Shown: positions 1 through 11,360 of the stretch, one piece after another
How the letters are laid out: the number at the start of each line of letters is the position of its first letter
Numbering within the stretch: position 1 is the first letter of the stretch
Assembly (NCBI RefSeq): GCF_000828615.1
Contig: NZ_AP012273.1
Location: 930,001 to 994,000, forward strand
Direction of reading: 5' to 3'
Origin: Thiolapillus brandeum
GTDB taxonomy: Bacteria > Pseudomonadota > Gammaproteobacteria > Chromatiales > Chromatiaceae
DNA length: 64,000 nucleotides
Position numbers and translations under genes: made by a program
The notes under the pieces: model-generated
What the model was told of the DNA's origin: nothing
Databases searched by the model: none
The model's input: only the letters and a program-made list of their open reading frames with translations

Positions 1-3344
<3,344 letters not shown>

Positions 3345-3349
3345 ATGAA

Positions 3350-3513
3350 CACCTGAATCCGTGAGTTCATCGGGGTACATAGCACAAGCTCTTGATCCGT
3401 CTAGCTATATGAAAAATCTCACCAGACCTATGGGTATGGCTGCGATTTTTCATTACACTATCCGAATCAATATCTTGCGCTCTGCGCTCCCTCTGAACCC
3501 ACGGATTCAGGTG
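3350..3513. repeat. Inverted-repeat-bounded 164 bp intergenic element
   Basis: A perfect 14-base inverted repeat, CACCTGAATCCGTG at 3350-3363 and its complement at 3500-3513, bounds almost the whole gap between the MscS gene and slyX. Inside it is a second perfect inverted repeat, ATGAAAAATC at 3409-3418 with GATTTTTCAT at 3444-3453. No ORF is credible here. The layout resembles a small non-autonomous element or a large two-stem RNA or cruciform; no second copy was seen in the window. Confidence 0.6.
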
Positions 3514-3521
3514 AACAGGAA

Positions 3522-3734
3522 ATGAACGACATCCAGGATTTGCAAGTGCGCATCAGTTTTCAGGAAGACAGCCTGCAGGAACTGAACATTACCGTGGCCC
3601 GCCAGCAGACCGAACTGGACATCCTGCGCAAGGAGCTGCTGCGCCTTCAGGAGCGGCTGCTGGAGCTGGAAAGCAATCAGCCAGAGCCAGGGTCGGAAGA
3701 CGCCCCGGAAGCCGAGATACCCCCGCACTATTGA
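3522..3734 (+). CDS. slyX: SlyX family protein
   Basis: This 70-residue acidic protein has the SlyX pattern: an N-terminal amphipathic coiled coil (residues about 3-50, rich in Leu, Glu and Gln), then a Pro-rich acidic tail ending in PPHY. The family is widespread in proteobacteria and its biochemical role is unknown. An AGGTGAACAGG ribosome-binding region lies just before the ATG. It ends just before the signal peptidase gene, but the junction gives no sign of translational coupling. Confidence 0.9.
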   Translation: MNDIQDLQVRISFQEDSLQELNITVARQQTELDILRKELLRLQERLLELESNQPEPGSEDAPEAEIPPHY

Positions 3735-3808
3735 GCACTTGGGAACTTGCTCCTGAAGCAGGCTGTCTGATTGACCAGACATTATCGTCTGCTCCGGGGA
3801 GATCGACC

Positions 3809-4450
3809 ATGAAAACATCCATCAAGAACCTGATGCGCGGTTACCGTCCACTGATCATCTTTGCCATTCTGCTGGCATCCTTCCGCACCACCATCGCCGA
3901 CTGGTCTCCCGTACCCAGCGGTTCCATGGAACCCACCCTGGTGCCCGGCGACGTGGTATGGATCGACAAGACCGCCTTTGGCCCTTCCATTCCCATTCTC
4001 AACAAGAAACTTTTCTCCTGGGGCGCTCCCCGGCGCGGGGAAGTGATCACCTTCGTGCCGCCTCACAAAGACCAGTTGTTCGTCAAGCGCGTGATTGCCG
4101 TTCCCGGAGACCGCTTGCGCATCGAGGGCATGAAACTGTGGGTGAACGGACAGCTCCTGGCGCAGGGGATCACCCGGGAGGAGGCCGATGCCTTGTTGGG
4201 CGAGGAGACCATCGGTACTCACACTCACGCCTTCAAACTGACCCGGGGCATGGGCATGCCCTATGTAGGAAAGACCATCCAGGTGCCCACTGGCAAGTAC
4301 TTCGTCATGGGCGATCACCGCAACAACAGCGCCGACTCCCGTTTCTGGGGTTTCGTGGATGAAGACAAGGTCATGGGCCGTGTGACTGGCATTGCCCTGT
4401 CGTTTTCAACCCGGCGTGGCTGGGATCGTTTCGCCTTGCCGGTTCACTGA
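3809..4450 (+). CDS. lepB: Signal peptidase I, short form
   Basis: This type I leader peptidase removes signal peptides at the outer face of the inner membrane. With the ATG at 3809, preceded by a GGGGAGA ribosome-binding site, the protein has 213 residues. An N-terminal membrane helix (about 14-31) is followed by the catalytic serine in PSGSMEPT (Ser39), the general-base lysine in FVKRVIAVPGD (Lys93), and box E GDHRNNSADSR. The frame stays open upstream to 3731, but that extension has no recognisable start context. It is shorter than E. coli LepB (324 residues, two membrane helices) and is not beside lepA or rnc, so it may be a second, specialised peptidase. Its end overlaps the convergent cysZ by 7 bases. 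Confidence 0.93.
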   Translation: MKTSIKNLMRGYRPLIIFAILLASFRTTIADWSPVPSGSMEPTLVPGDVVWIDKTAFGPSIPILNKKLFSWGAPRRGEVITFVPPHKDQLFVKRVIAVPGDRLRIEGMKLWVNGQLLAQGITREEADALLGEETIGTHTHAFKLTRGMGMPYVGKTIQVPTGKYFVMGDHRNNSADSRFWGFVDEDKVMGRVTGIALSFSTRRGWDRFALPVH

Positions 4451-5166
4451 TCCGGCTTCGTGCGCACCCACCACAGGGTGGCCCCGGCCACGGAGGCGGG
4501 CATGGCGGCGAAGTTGATGACCGGGATCATCATCAGCAGGTTGGCCCCCGCGCCGAAGGCCCAGGTCTGGAAGGGGCGTTGGCGCAGGATGCGGCGCTGT
4601 TCGGCGGGGCGGATGTGATGATTGCCCATGGGGTAGTCCACGTATTCGATGCTCAGGAACCAGAAGCCCAGCAACAGCCACAAAACGGAACCGATGGCGT
4701 TGAGGCCGGGAATGATCATGAGGATCAGCACCGGGATGGCGCGCAACAGGAAATACCAGATCTTGCCCAGTTCGCCGCTGATGGCGGGAAGGATCTCCGC
4801 CAGGATGCTGCCGCTGTGATCCTCCGGCAGTCTGCCCGTGATCTGCTTTTCCACCTGGGCGGCAAGGATGCCATTGAAGGGTGAGGCGATGAGGTTGGCC
4901 ACCAGGGTGAAGCTGTAGAAGGCGATCACCAGATAGGTGAGGGCGAACAGGGGCCAGAGCAGCCATTCCAGATAGCTCATCCAGCTGTCCGCGGGAAGCG
5001 CCCAGTCGATGAATTCCTGGAAATAGACGCTGCCGATCCAGGCCGTGAGGCTGAAGATCAGGATATTGATGAGCAGGGGCATGGCCACATAGCGGCGCAG
5101 GCCGGGGCGCAGCAGCAGCCCCAGCCCGCGAAAAGGCATGAGGAAGGCGGCGATCAGGGCTGTCAT
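4444..5166 (-). CDS. cysZ: CysZ-like sulfate transporter (EI24 family)
   Basis: The 240-residue membrane protein has the CysZ/EI24 arrangement: about four long hydrophobic segments (roughly 25-50, 65-100, 140-175, 200-230) with the family-like stretches LIASPFNGILAAQVE and IPGLNAIGSVLW. CysZ imports sulfate across the inner membrane for cysteine biosynthesis. The start overlaps the stop of the upstream DUF3016 gene as ATGA, indicating co-transcription. No cys gene is adjacent, so the assignment rests on the protein alone. Confidence 0.85.
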   Translation of the reverse strand: MTALIAAFLMPFRGLGLLLRPGLRRYVAMPLLINILIFSLTAWIGSVYFQEFIDWALPADSWMSYLEWLLWPLFALTYLVIAFYSFTLVANLIASPFNGILAAQVEKQITGRLPEDHSGSILAEILPAISGELGKIWYFLLRAIPVLILMIIPGLNAIGSVLWLLLGFWFLSIEYVDYPMGNHHIRPAEQRRILRQRPFQTWAFGAGANLLMMIPVINFAAMPASVAGATLWWVRTKPDQ

Positions 5167-5654
5167 TGGTCAAAGGTTCTCTTGAACCAGCTTTTGAGCA
5201 TGCGTTTTTCCATTCCCAGGGATTCATTGCTGCCCGTGCGCAGGGAGGTACTGAGGGTGCGGCTCTGAATCTTCTCATCACCTTCCTTGAGTACATTGCC
5301 CTTGGCATCCAGCAGGCGGTAATGGAAAGTCATTCTTGCGGGATACATTTCCTTGACGACGCGCACATCCTGATGCTGGGTGCGGGCGCCACTGAGTTTC
5401 ACGTCGCCAGCCAGATCCAGGTCGGTAACCGTCATGTCCAGTTTCTGGCCATCAGGCAGGGATTCAGCCAGTTCGTTAATGGTGCTTTCCAATTCCTTCA
5501 GGGTGTATGCCATGAATTCCTCCTGGGCCCCATCGGTGGAAAACACGTCCTTGTAGCCTTCGGGGTTTGACCAATGGACTGCAGCGCTGCCAGTGGCCAG
5601 GGCCATGATGGGCAGAGTCAACAGGCTGGTGATAATCAAAATGGACTTTTTCAT
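5163..5654 (-). CDS. DUF3016-type exported protein of unknown function
   Basis: The 163-residue protein starts with a clear signal peptide (MKKSILIITSLLTLPIMALA). The rest alternates short strands and helices and includes TVTDLDLAGDVKLSG, which I associate with DUF3016 proteins of unknown role. The ATG at 5654 is chosen because the signal peptide begins there; the open frame upstream is translated repeat sequence. It lies directly upstream of cysZ with a 4-base overlap, which suggests joint expression but does not define a function. Confidence 0.75.
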   Translation of the reverse strand: MKKSILIITSLLTLPIMALATGSAAVHWSNPEGYKDVFSTDGAQEEFMAYTLKELESTINELAESLPDGQKLDMTVTDLDLAGDVKLSGARTQHQDVRVVKEMYPARMTFHYRLLDAKGNVLKEGDEKIQSRTLSTSLRTGSNESLGMEKRMLKSWFKRTFDQ

Positions 5655-5728
5655 GGTATGCCTCTTCAATGATCCAAGATGTTCTTGAAGCTCAGTCATC
5701 AGCCGGGCTAAAAAATGTTGGTACTTTG

Positions 5729-5897
5729 TTAACAGGCTGTTGAAAAACACCATTTTTCGGCAGCCTGATTGCCGCACAAGGAAGTGCGGCCATTTTCAAT
5801 GGCCATCAGTCATTGAAAATGGAGGAAAGACAAAATCGCATTTTTATCTTTCCGAGTTGAAAAAGCCCATGGAAGGGCTTTTTCAACATCCTGTTAA
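5729..5897. repeat. Family A hairpin-array element, copy 1
   Basis: The 169 bp element is bounded by near-perfect 19-base inverted repeats (TTAACAGGCTGTTGAAAAA, one mismatch). Inside are five stems in a row: 5735-5765 (GGCTG/CAGCC), 5771-5790 (GCCGCAC/GTGCGGC), 5790-5822 (CCATTTTCAATG/CATTGAAAATGG), 5824-5853 (GGAAAGA/TCTTTCC) and 5856-5887 (GTTGAAAAAGCCC, closed by ATGGAA). A second full copy is at 54896-55064 and a right-end fragment at 27859-27901. It lies 74 bp upstream of the minus-strand DUF3016 gene, in its presumed promoter region. Confidence 0.88.
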
Positions 5898-6127
5898 GGA
5901 TACCTCTAGTAATTCATGTCTTGACAAAGTAGCTTGTGAGTCAGAATGTTCAGTTCCTTGCGTACCCGGGGATTGGACTATTCATCATACACCCGGCAAC
6001 CCGGAGGGTGAACGGCACACGGGAACTTTTCCCGAAGAAGTAAAAACTTTGGCGAAGCAGTGACAATCACCTGCATTTTATCAGGAAGCCGTGTTCGATA
6101 AAAATATTACCCCGAGGAGGGCTGCTC
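5898..6127. other. Intergenic region, no gene seen
   Basis: These 230 bases lie between the family A repeat and the next ribosome-binding site. No ORF with coding character was found. A GAGGAGGG ribosome-binding sequence at 6113-6120 precedes the small ORF at 6128. No convincing promoter or terminator was seen. Confidence 0.5.
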
Positions 6128-6340
6128 ATGAATCCAAAAAGAATCCTGATTTCCCTATCGGGCAGCGGTAAGTCCATTGTGTTCCGTCCCCAGAACGCCA
6201 GTATTCACTGTGGCCGGGCAGAGGCGGATGATGTTTATATCAGTTTGCCCGGGAAGATCGTGCATACCGATTTCCTTGGGAGTATCGTGCGCTATGGAGT
6301 GCTGGTGGTACGGGAACGCATTCTTGCGCTGGCGGGGTAA
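6128..6340 (+). CDS. Small hypothetical ORF upstream of glycosyltransferase
   Basis: This 70-residue ORF has a strong ribosome-binding site (GAGGAGGG, 7 bases before ATG) and ends 7 bases before the glycosyltransferase start, so it could be translated as a leader or small partner. I do not recognise the protein. It carries a mixed sequence with VYISLPGKIVHTDFLG and a hydrophobic end (YGVLVVRERILALAG). It may also be a remnant of a longer gene. The only support is the ribosome-binding site and the tight spacing. Confidence 0.35.
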   Translation: MNPKRILISLSGSGKSIVFRPQNASIHCGRAEADDVYISLPGKIVHTDFLGSIVRYGVLVVRERILALAG

Positions 6341-6347
6341 ATTTCCC

Positions 6348-7490
6348 ATGGATAAGCCGGTTCAGCTGCGCTCTATTCTCTGTGTACACCAGGGAAGTGA
6401 GTTGTATGGCTCAGACAGAAGCTTTCTGCAGTCGGTCAAGTCATTACGGCGAAGCCATCCTGATGCTCATATCAATGTTGTCCTGCCCGTTCAGGGACCG
6501 TTGGTGGAGCTTCTGCAGGAGTTTGCGGATGAAGTTGTTGTCAGGGAAATGGCGGTGCTCCGTCGGGGAGGCTTTCTCCGGAGCTTTATGCCTTACCTGG
6601 GAAGACTGCCTGGTTTTGTCAGACGGGCGCATGCAGATTGCCGGGGAAAGGATCTCGTGTACATCAACACGGTGGTCTTGCTCGATTTCATCCTGGTTTC
6701 TTACCAGCCCGGCAGCCGCGCTTTCATTCATATCCGAGAGACCCCCGGTATTTTGTTGCGCATGCTATTCTCGTTGCTGTTGGCTCCAAGCCGCGCCAAG
6801 CTGATCTTCAATTCCAATTTTACGCGCAATGCCTATTTTCTTCTGGGATGGAAGCCCGGTTGTGTTATCCATAATGCAGCGCAGGATTATGATTTCATCG
6901 AACCGATGAGTCCCTCTGATGCCGGGTTGAGAATCCTGCATCTGGGACGTTTCAATGGCATGAAAGGCCAGGAACTATTGCTTGAAGCCGTGGCAGCATT
7001 GTCTACCGAGGAACAGCAAAAACTGCGTATCAGAATCGTTGGCAGTGAGTTCGGCAATCAGAATGGCAATGAAGCCAGAATACGCAAGCACAGCGCCGCT
7101 CTCGGATTGGATGGGCTTGTTGAAGTGCTTCCTTTTACGCCCTTTCCGGAAAAGCTGTTTGCCTGGGCGGATGTGGTGGTGGTTCCATCGACCCGGCCGG
7201 AGTCATTTGGCCGCATTGCCATAGAGGCCATGAGCGCGGGGCGTTGCGTGGTTGCTGCCAACCATGGTGGTCTGTCAGAAATTGTTACACCTTGCGTGGA
7301 TGGCCTGCTGTTTCGCGCCAACGATGTACGGGACTTGCGCAGCCGCTTGCGCCAGCTTCTGCACGACAGGGAAATGCTGCTGCAACTGGGAAAGCAGGGC
7401 CGGGTGAGCTACAAGCGAAGATTCACCGAAGATGGTTACGAGGTGAAGTTTACTCAATGCATCACTCATAAAGCAGGTGGCGGCTTCTGA
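6348..7490 (+). CDS. GT4-family glycosyltransferase
   Basis: This 380-residue GT-B enzyme likely transfers a sugar from a nucleotide donor to a cell-surface glycan precursor. The N-terminal half contains an acceptor-side motif (HQGSELYGSDRSFLQSV). The C-terminal half holds the GT4 donor region: LGRFNGMKGQELLLEA, then PSTRPESFGRIAIEAM near 280-295 with the E-x7-E pair (about Glu285 and Glu293). The ATG at 6348 begins the conserved region; the longer frame to 6177 overlaps the small ORF. No other polysaccharide genes are nearby except the convergent uppP, so the substrate is unknown. Confidence 0.88.
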   Translation: MDKPVQLRSILCVHQGSELYGSDRSFLQSVKSLRRSHPDAHINVVLPVQGPLVELLQEFADEVVVREMAVLRRGGFLRSFMPYLGRLPGFVRRAHADCRGKDLVYINTVVLLDFILVSYQPGSRAFIHIRETPGILLRMLFSLLLAPSRAKLIFNSNFTRNAYFLLGWKPGCVIHNAAQDYDFIEPMSPSDAGLRILHLGRFNGMKGQELLLEAVAALSTEEQQKLRIRIVGSEFGNQNGNEARIRKHSAALGLDGLVEVLPFTPFPEKLFAWADVVVVPSTRPESFGRIAIEAMSAGRCVVAANHGGLSEIVTPCVDGLLFRANDVRDLRSRLRQLLHDREMLLQLGKQGRVSYKRRFTEDGYEVKFTQCITHKAGGGF

Positions 7491-7497
7491 GCAGAGG

Positions 7498-8301
7498 TTA
7501 AAGATACAGAAACCCGAGTATGGTTGCGCCCAGCAACAGCCGATAAATGGCAAAGGGCGCCATGCCGATGCGTTCGATGAAGCGCAGGAAGAAATGGATG
7601 GTGGTGTAGGCGGCAATGAAGGACAAGAGTATCCCCAGGCCCAGGTCTCCCCAGTTCACGGCATTTTCGGTTGTCACCAGATCTTTGCCCACCCAGATCA
7701 CTGAAGCGAGTATGGTGGGGATGGACAGGAGGAAGGAAAAACGTGAGGCGGCTTCGCGGGTGTAGCCCAGCATCAGGGCGGCGGCCATGGTGATGCCCGA
7801 GCGGGAGGTGCCGGGAATCAGAGCGACAGCCTGGGCGACACCAATGAACAGGGCGTCCTTGAAGTTCATGCTGCCGATGCGCCGGTTGCGTTTCGACTGA
7901 TAGTCCGCCCACCACAGCAACAGACCAATGAGTATGGTGGTGGCGGCAATCACCTGGGGGGCGCGCAGCTGATGCTCCACCAGATCCTTGATCAGTACGC
8001 CCACGACCATCACCGGGATGGTCGCGAGTATGATGGCCCAGCCCAGGCGGCTGTTGGGGGTGGCCTTGCCGCCGGGCGCTACAGAGGCGAACCAGTCATG
8101 CAGCATGGCGATGACTTCATGGCGGAAATACAGAACCACCGCCAGCAGGGTGCCCAGGTGTACGGCAAGGTCGAAAGCCAGTCCCTGGTCGGCATAGCCG
8201 AATACATAGGGCGCCAGTATCAGATGTGCAGAGCTGGAGATGGGCAGGAATTCGGTGAACCCCTGTATCAGGGCCAGGAGGACGATCTGTAGGGTTTCCA
8301 T
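7498..8301 (-). CDS. uppP: Undecaprenyl-diphosphate phosphatase
   Basis: UppP (BacA) dephosphorylates undecaprenyl pyrophosphate so that the lipid carrier can be reused for peptidoglycan and O-antigen synthesis; loss causes bacitracin sensitivity. The 267 residues show both signatures: QGFTEFLPISSSAH at 13-26 with the catalytic Glu and Ser residues, and GTSRSGIT near 163-170. Several membrane helices follow the family pattern. It is convergent with the glycosyltransferase, only 7 bases separating the two stops, and lies downstream of the phosphopantetheinyl transferase on the same strand. Confidence 0.96.
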   Translation of the reverse strand: METLQIVLLALIQGFTEFLPISSSAHLILAPYVFGYADQGLAFDLAVHLGTLLAVVLYFRHEVIAMLHDWFASVAPGGKATPNSRLGWAIILATIPVMVVGVLIKDLVEHQLRAPQVIAATTILIGLLLWWADYQSKRNRRIGSMNFKDALFIGVAQAVALIPGTSRSGITMAAALMLGYTREAASRFSFLLSIPTILASVIWVGKDLVTTENAVNWGDLGLGILLSFIAAYTTIHFFLRFIERIGMAPFAIYRLLLGATILGFLYL

Positions 8302-8368
8302 GGGGGTGAAGGCCTAGGCTTCCGTAAATGGGATGCCATGATACCTGCCATCAGGCTGGTGGCCAAAT

Positions 8369-9076
8369 CTATCGGGGCTCGAGAAATTTCAGGGCAGGCA
8401 GGGCGCTGCCGGGGGGGGCTGCAATAGCAGCGATGAAACCCTCATGGGGGATGAAATGCCGGCATTCGGATTCGCCGGCAGGCACTTGTTCCGCGAATAT
8501 TCCCAGACCCACGGCCTTCTGCCGGGCTTCCATGGCGGTCCAATGGGTGAAGAACAATTGCTGGCGGTCCTTTTCATTTTGATTCTGCAGTTTTTCCATG
8601 GCCTGATCGTCAAAAATGCGTGCTGCGATGCCGGCCAGGTATTTCACCGGGCGCAGCTGTTCCAGATCCACGCCCAGGGGGCGCCCGGCGCTGACCGCCA
8701 GCAGACCCAGGCCGCGGCTGTGGCTCAGGTTGAATTCCAGAGGGTGATCCCGGAGATAAGGTTTGCCGCCCCTGGCCCTGCGTATATCCAGTTTCCCGGG
8801 AGGCTCCTGCAGGTAGGCAGCGAGAATTCGCCGGGTGAGGCAACGGGTGTTCAGATAGTGCCGGGCGGCGAGGGAATGGCGGAATCCGGCATGGCGTTCC
8901 TGTTCCGCCGGGCTGAGCAGGTTCAGGGCGTTGTCCGAATGGGCATCCAGGGGAAGTTTCCAGACATGGGCTTCACCCTCCGGAAGGGATAGAGGTGAGT
9001 TCAGGGATTCGCTTGTCCAGGATGGGTGGCGCACGGGATATGACTGGCTGAAGTCCAATGCCAACAAGTGTATCAT
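8369..9076 (-). CDS. Sfp-type 4'-phosphopantetheinyl transferase
   Basis: The enzyme transfers phosphopantetheine from CoA to a serine of carrier proteins. The 235 residues include the three Sfp-family motifs: LEFNLSHSRG, PLGVDLEQL (Mg-binding Asp and Glu) and FTHWTAMEARQKA (W-x3-E-x3-K type). The first ATG is at 9076; a TTG at 9091 is in frame but would overlap the divergent recJ start. No polyketide or peptide synthase is in the window, so it may serve fatty-acid or other carrier proteins. Only 8 bases separate its start from that of recJ. Confidence 0.88.
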   Translation of the reverse strand: MIHLLALDFSQSYPVRHPSWTSESLNSPLSLPEGEAHVWKLPLDAHSDNALNLLSPAEQERHAGFRHSLAARHYLNTRCLTRRILAAYLQEPPGKLDIRRARGGKPYLRDHPLEFNLSHSRGLGLLAVSAGRPLGVDLEQLRPVKYLAGIAARIFDDQAMEKLQNQNEKDRQQLFFTHWTAMEARQKAVGLGIFAEQVPAGESECRHFIPHEGFIAAIAAPPGSALPALKFLEPR

Positions 9077-9084
9077 CCCGGGCC

Positions 9085-10806
9085 ATGTCAAAGACCATTG
9101 TGACCCGAGATTCCCGGGGCGCCGGTGACCGGCTTCCCGACAGCCTGCACCCGGTGCTCAGGCGTATCTACGCCTGTCGTGGCGTGGAGAATGCTGAAGA
9201 ACTGAATCTCGGCCTGGATGCCCTGTTGCCCGTGGAGCTGATGACCGGTGCCGATGAAGCTGCCCGGATCATCGCCGGGCAGATGGAGAACGATGGACAC
9301 ATCCTGGTGATCGGCGATTTCGATTGTGATGGCGCCACCAGTACCGCGCTTTCCGTGTTGGCGCTGCGGGCCATGGGCGCGCGCCAGGTGGACTATCTGG
9401 TGCCCAACCGCTTTGAATACGGCTACGGCCTGACGCCGGAGATCGTCGAGCTGGCGGCCCGGGACAAGCCCGATCTGATCATCACCGTGGACAATGGCGT
9501 GTCCAGTGTGGATGGTGTGGCGGCAGCCAATGCCCTGGGTATCCCGGTTATCGTAACGGATCATCACCTTCCGGGAGAACAGTTGCCCGCAGCAGCGGCC
9601 ATGGTCAATCCGAATCTCCCGGACAGCCGTTTCCCGGCCAAGTCCACTGCGGGGGTGGGGGTGATTTTTTATGTGCTGCTGGCCTTGCGTGCCCTGCTGC
9701 GTGACCGTCAATGGTTCCGTGGCCGGGCAGAACCCAATATGGCGGACTATCTGGATCTCCTGGCTCTGGGCACCGTGGCGGACGTGGTGCCTTTGGAACA
9801 CAACAACCGCATTCTGGTGCGTCAGGGCTTGGCGCGGATTCGCGCCGGGCGTTGCCGCCCCGGCATATCCGCCCTGCTGGAAGTGGCCGGGCGCAGCCAG
9901 CACCGGGTCCAGGCATCGGATCTCGGGTTTGCCGTGGGGCCGCGCCTGAATGCCGCCGGACGTCTGGATGATATGTCCGTTGGTATCGAATGCCTGCTGG
10001 CGGATGATCCCCTGGAAGCCCGGCAGCTGGCGGTGCAACTGGATACCCTGAATCGCGACCGGCGCGTCATCGAGGATGACATGCGCCAGCAGGCGGAGGA
10101 AATGCTGGCCGGGCTGAAGATGAAAGAAATGGATCTTCCCCCGGGTCTGTGTCTGTACGATGAAAGCTGGCACCAGGGCGTGATTGGTATCCTTGCGTCG
10201 CGCATCAAGGAGCGCCATCACCGGCCGGTGATCGCGTTTGCACCAGGTGAAGGGGGAGAGATCAAAGGCTCGGCGCGTTCCATTCCCGGCGTGCACATTC
10301 GAGATGTGCTGGATGAGGTCAATGCCAAACACCCCGGCCTGGTGCCCAGGTTCGGCGGCCATGCCATGGCGGCAGGGCTGACCCTGGCATCCGGCAAACT
10401 GGATGCCTTCAGAGCGGCTTTCAATGAAGTGCTTCAGGCCCGGCTGGAGGGCAGGGATCTTGAACCTGTGATCGAATCCGATGGAGAGATCGCCCCCCAG
10501 GACATGCACCTGGAAATGGCGGGTCTTCTGGCCGATGGTGGCCCCTGGGGCCAGGGGTTTCCGGAACCCCTGTTTCATGGCGAGTTCGAGGTGGTGCAGC
10601 AGCGCCTGCTCAAGGACCGGCATTGGAAACTGGTGGTGCAGCCTGCCGGCGGTGACCAGATCGTTGATGCCATCGGCTTCAACCTGGCCGATGACATGCC
10701 CGGCCCCCTGCCGGAGCGGGTGCTCATGGCCTACCAGCTGGATATCAATGAATTTCGCGGCAATGTGAATCTGCAGTTGCGCATTGCCCATATGGAGGCG
10801 GCATGA
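9085..10806 (+). CDS. recJ: Single-stranded-DNA-specific exonuclease RecJ
   Basis: RecJ is the 5'-3' single-strand exonuclease of RecF-pathway recombination and mismatch repair. The 573-residue protein shows the DHH phosphoesterase motifs in order: GDFDCDGATSTAL, TVDNGVSS, VTDHHLPG, and later the DHHA1 region RFGGHAMAAGL. The ATG at 9085 gives MSKTIVTRDSRG, close to the usual N terminus; an in-frame ATG at 9058 is possible but overlaps the divergent gene. It overlaps darP by 4 bases. Confidence 0.96.
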   Translation: MSKTIVTRDSRGAGDRLPDSLHPVLRRIYACRGVENAEELNLGLDALLPVELMTGADEAARIIAGQMENDGHILVIGDFDCDGATSTALSVLALRAMGARQVDYLVPNRFEYGYGLTPEIVELAARDKPDLIITVDNGVSSVDGVAAANALGIPVIVTDHHLPGEQLPAAAAMVNPNLPDSRFPAKSTAGVGVIFYVLLALRALLRDRQWFRGRAEPNMADYLDLLALGTVADVVPLEHNNRILVRQGLARIRAGRCRPGISALLEVAGRSQHRVQASDLGFAVGPRLNAAGRLDDMSVGIECLLADDPLEARQLAVQLDTLNRDRRVIEDDMRQQAEEMLAGLKMKEMDLPPGLCLYDESWHQGVIGILASRIKERHHRPVIAFAPGEGGEIKGSARSIPGVHIRDVLDEVNAKHPGLVPRFGGHAMAAGLTLASGKLDAFRAAFNEVLQARLEGRDLEPVIESDGEIAPQDMHLEMAGLLADGGPWGQGFPEPLFHGEFEVVQQRLLKDRHWKLVVQPAGGDQIVDAIGFNLADDMPGPLPERVLMAYQLDINEFRGNVNLQLRIAHMEAA

Positions 10807-11312
10807 AAGAATTGGATGAGGACGGCCTGGTTGTTCGTCCCAACAAGACCCGGTTGAAAAGGGAGCTGGCGGATCTCCAGTCCCTGGTGATGGAAATCAT
10901 CGCCCTGGGGCCGGGTGACAGGGCCAGGCTTCACCTGGATGACAAGTTCCTGGAGGGTGTCGCCCTTGCCGCCAAAATGAAGCCTTCCACGGGGCGCAAC
11001 CGCCAGGTGAAGTATCTGGTGAAGCTGCTGCAGAAACAGGATCTGGATCAGGTGCGCCACTGGTTTGAAACCCGCAACAGCAAGCATGCGGAAGAGAACC
11101 GGCATTTTCATGCCCTGGAACAGTGGCGCGACCGGCTGGTGGAAGAAGGTGATGCCGCCCTGGGAGAATTCCTGGAGCAGTTTCCACAGACCGACCGGCA
11201 ACAGCTGCGTGCATTGATTCGTGGAGCGGTAAAGGAAAAGTCCACCGGCAAGCCGGCGGGAGCCGGGCGCAAGCTGTTCCGTATGCTGCGGGAAAACTCG
11301 GTAGAATCGTGA
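10803..11312 (+). CDS. darP: Ribosome-associated protein DarP (YjgA, DUF615)
   Basis: DarP helps late maturation of the 50S subunit in gammaproteobacteria. The 169-residue, highly charged helical protein has the DUF615 hallmarks: NKTRLKRELADLQSL near the start, STGRNRQVKYLVKLL in the middle and FHALEQWRDRL. The length fits the family (about 180). It overlaps the recJ stop by 4 bases and ends 48 bases before sdhC. Confidence 0.93.
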   Translation: MKELDEDGLVVRPNKTRLKRELADLQSLVMEIIALGPGDRARLHLDDKFLEGVALAAKMKPSTGRNRQVKYLVKLLQKQDLDQVRHWFETRNSKHAEENRHFHALEQWRDRLVEEGDAALGEFLEQFPQTDRQQLRALIRGAVKEKSTGKPAGAGRKLFRMLRENSVES

Positions 11313-11360
11313 GATTCTGCTAACTTACAACTATCAGACTCCATAACCACAAAGGAAACC

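Noticed and set aside
9077-9091. TTG start at 9091 for the phosphopantetheinyl transferase
   Set aside because: The ATG at 9076 gives a full domain, and the TTG would overlap the recJ start without a ribosome-binding site.
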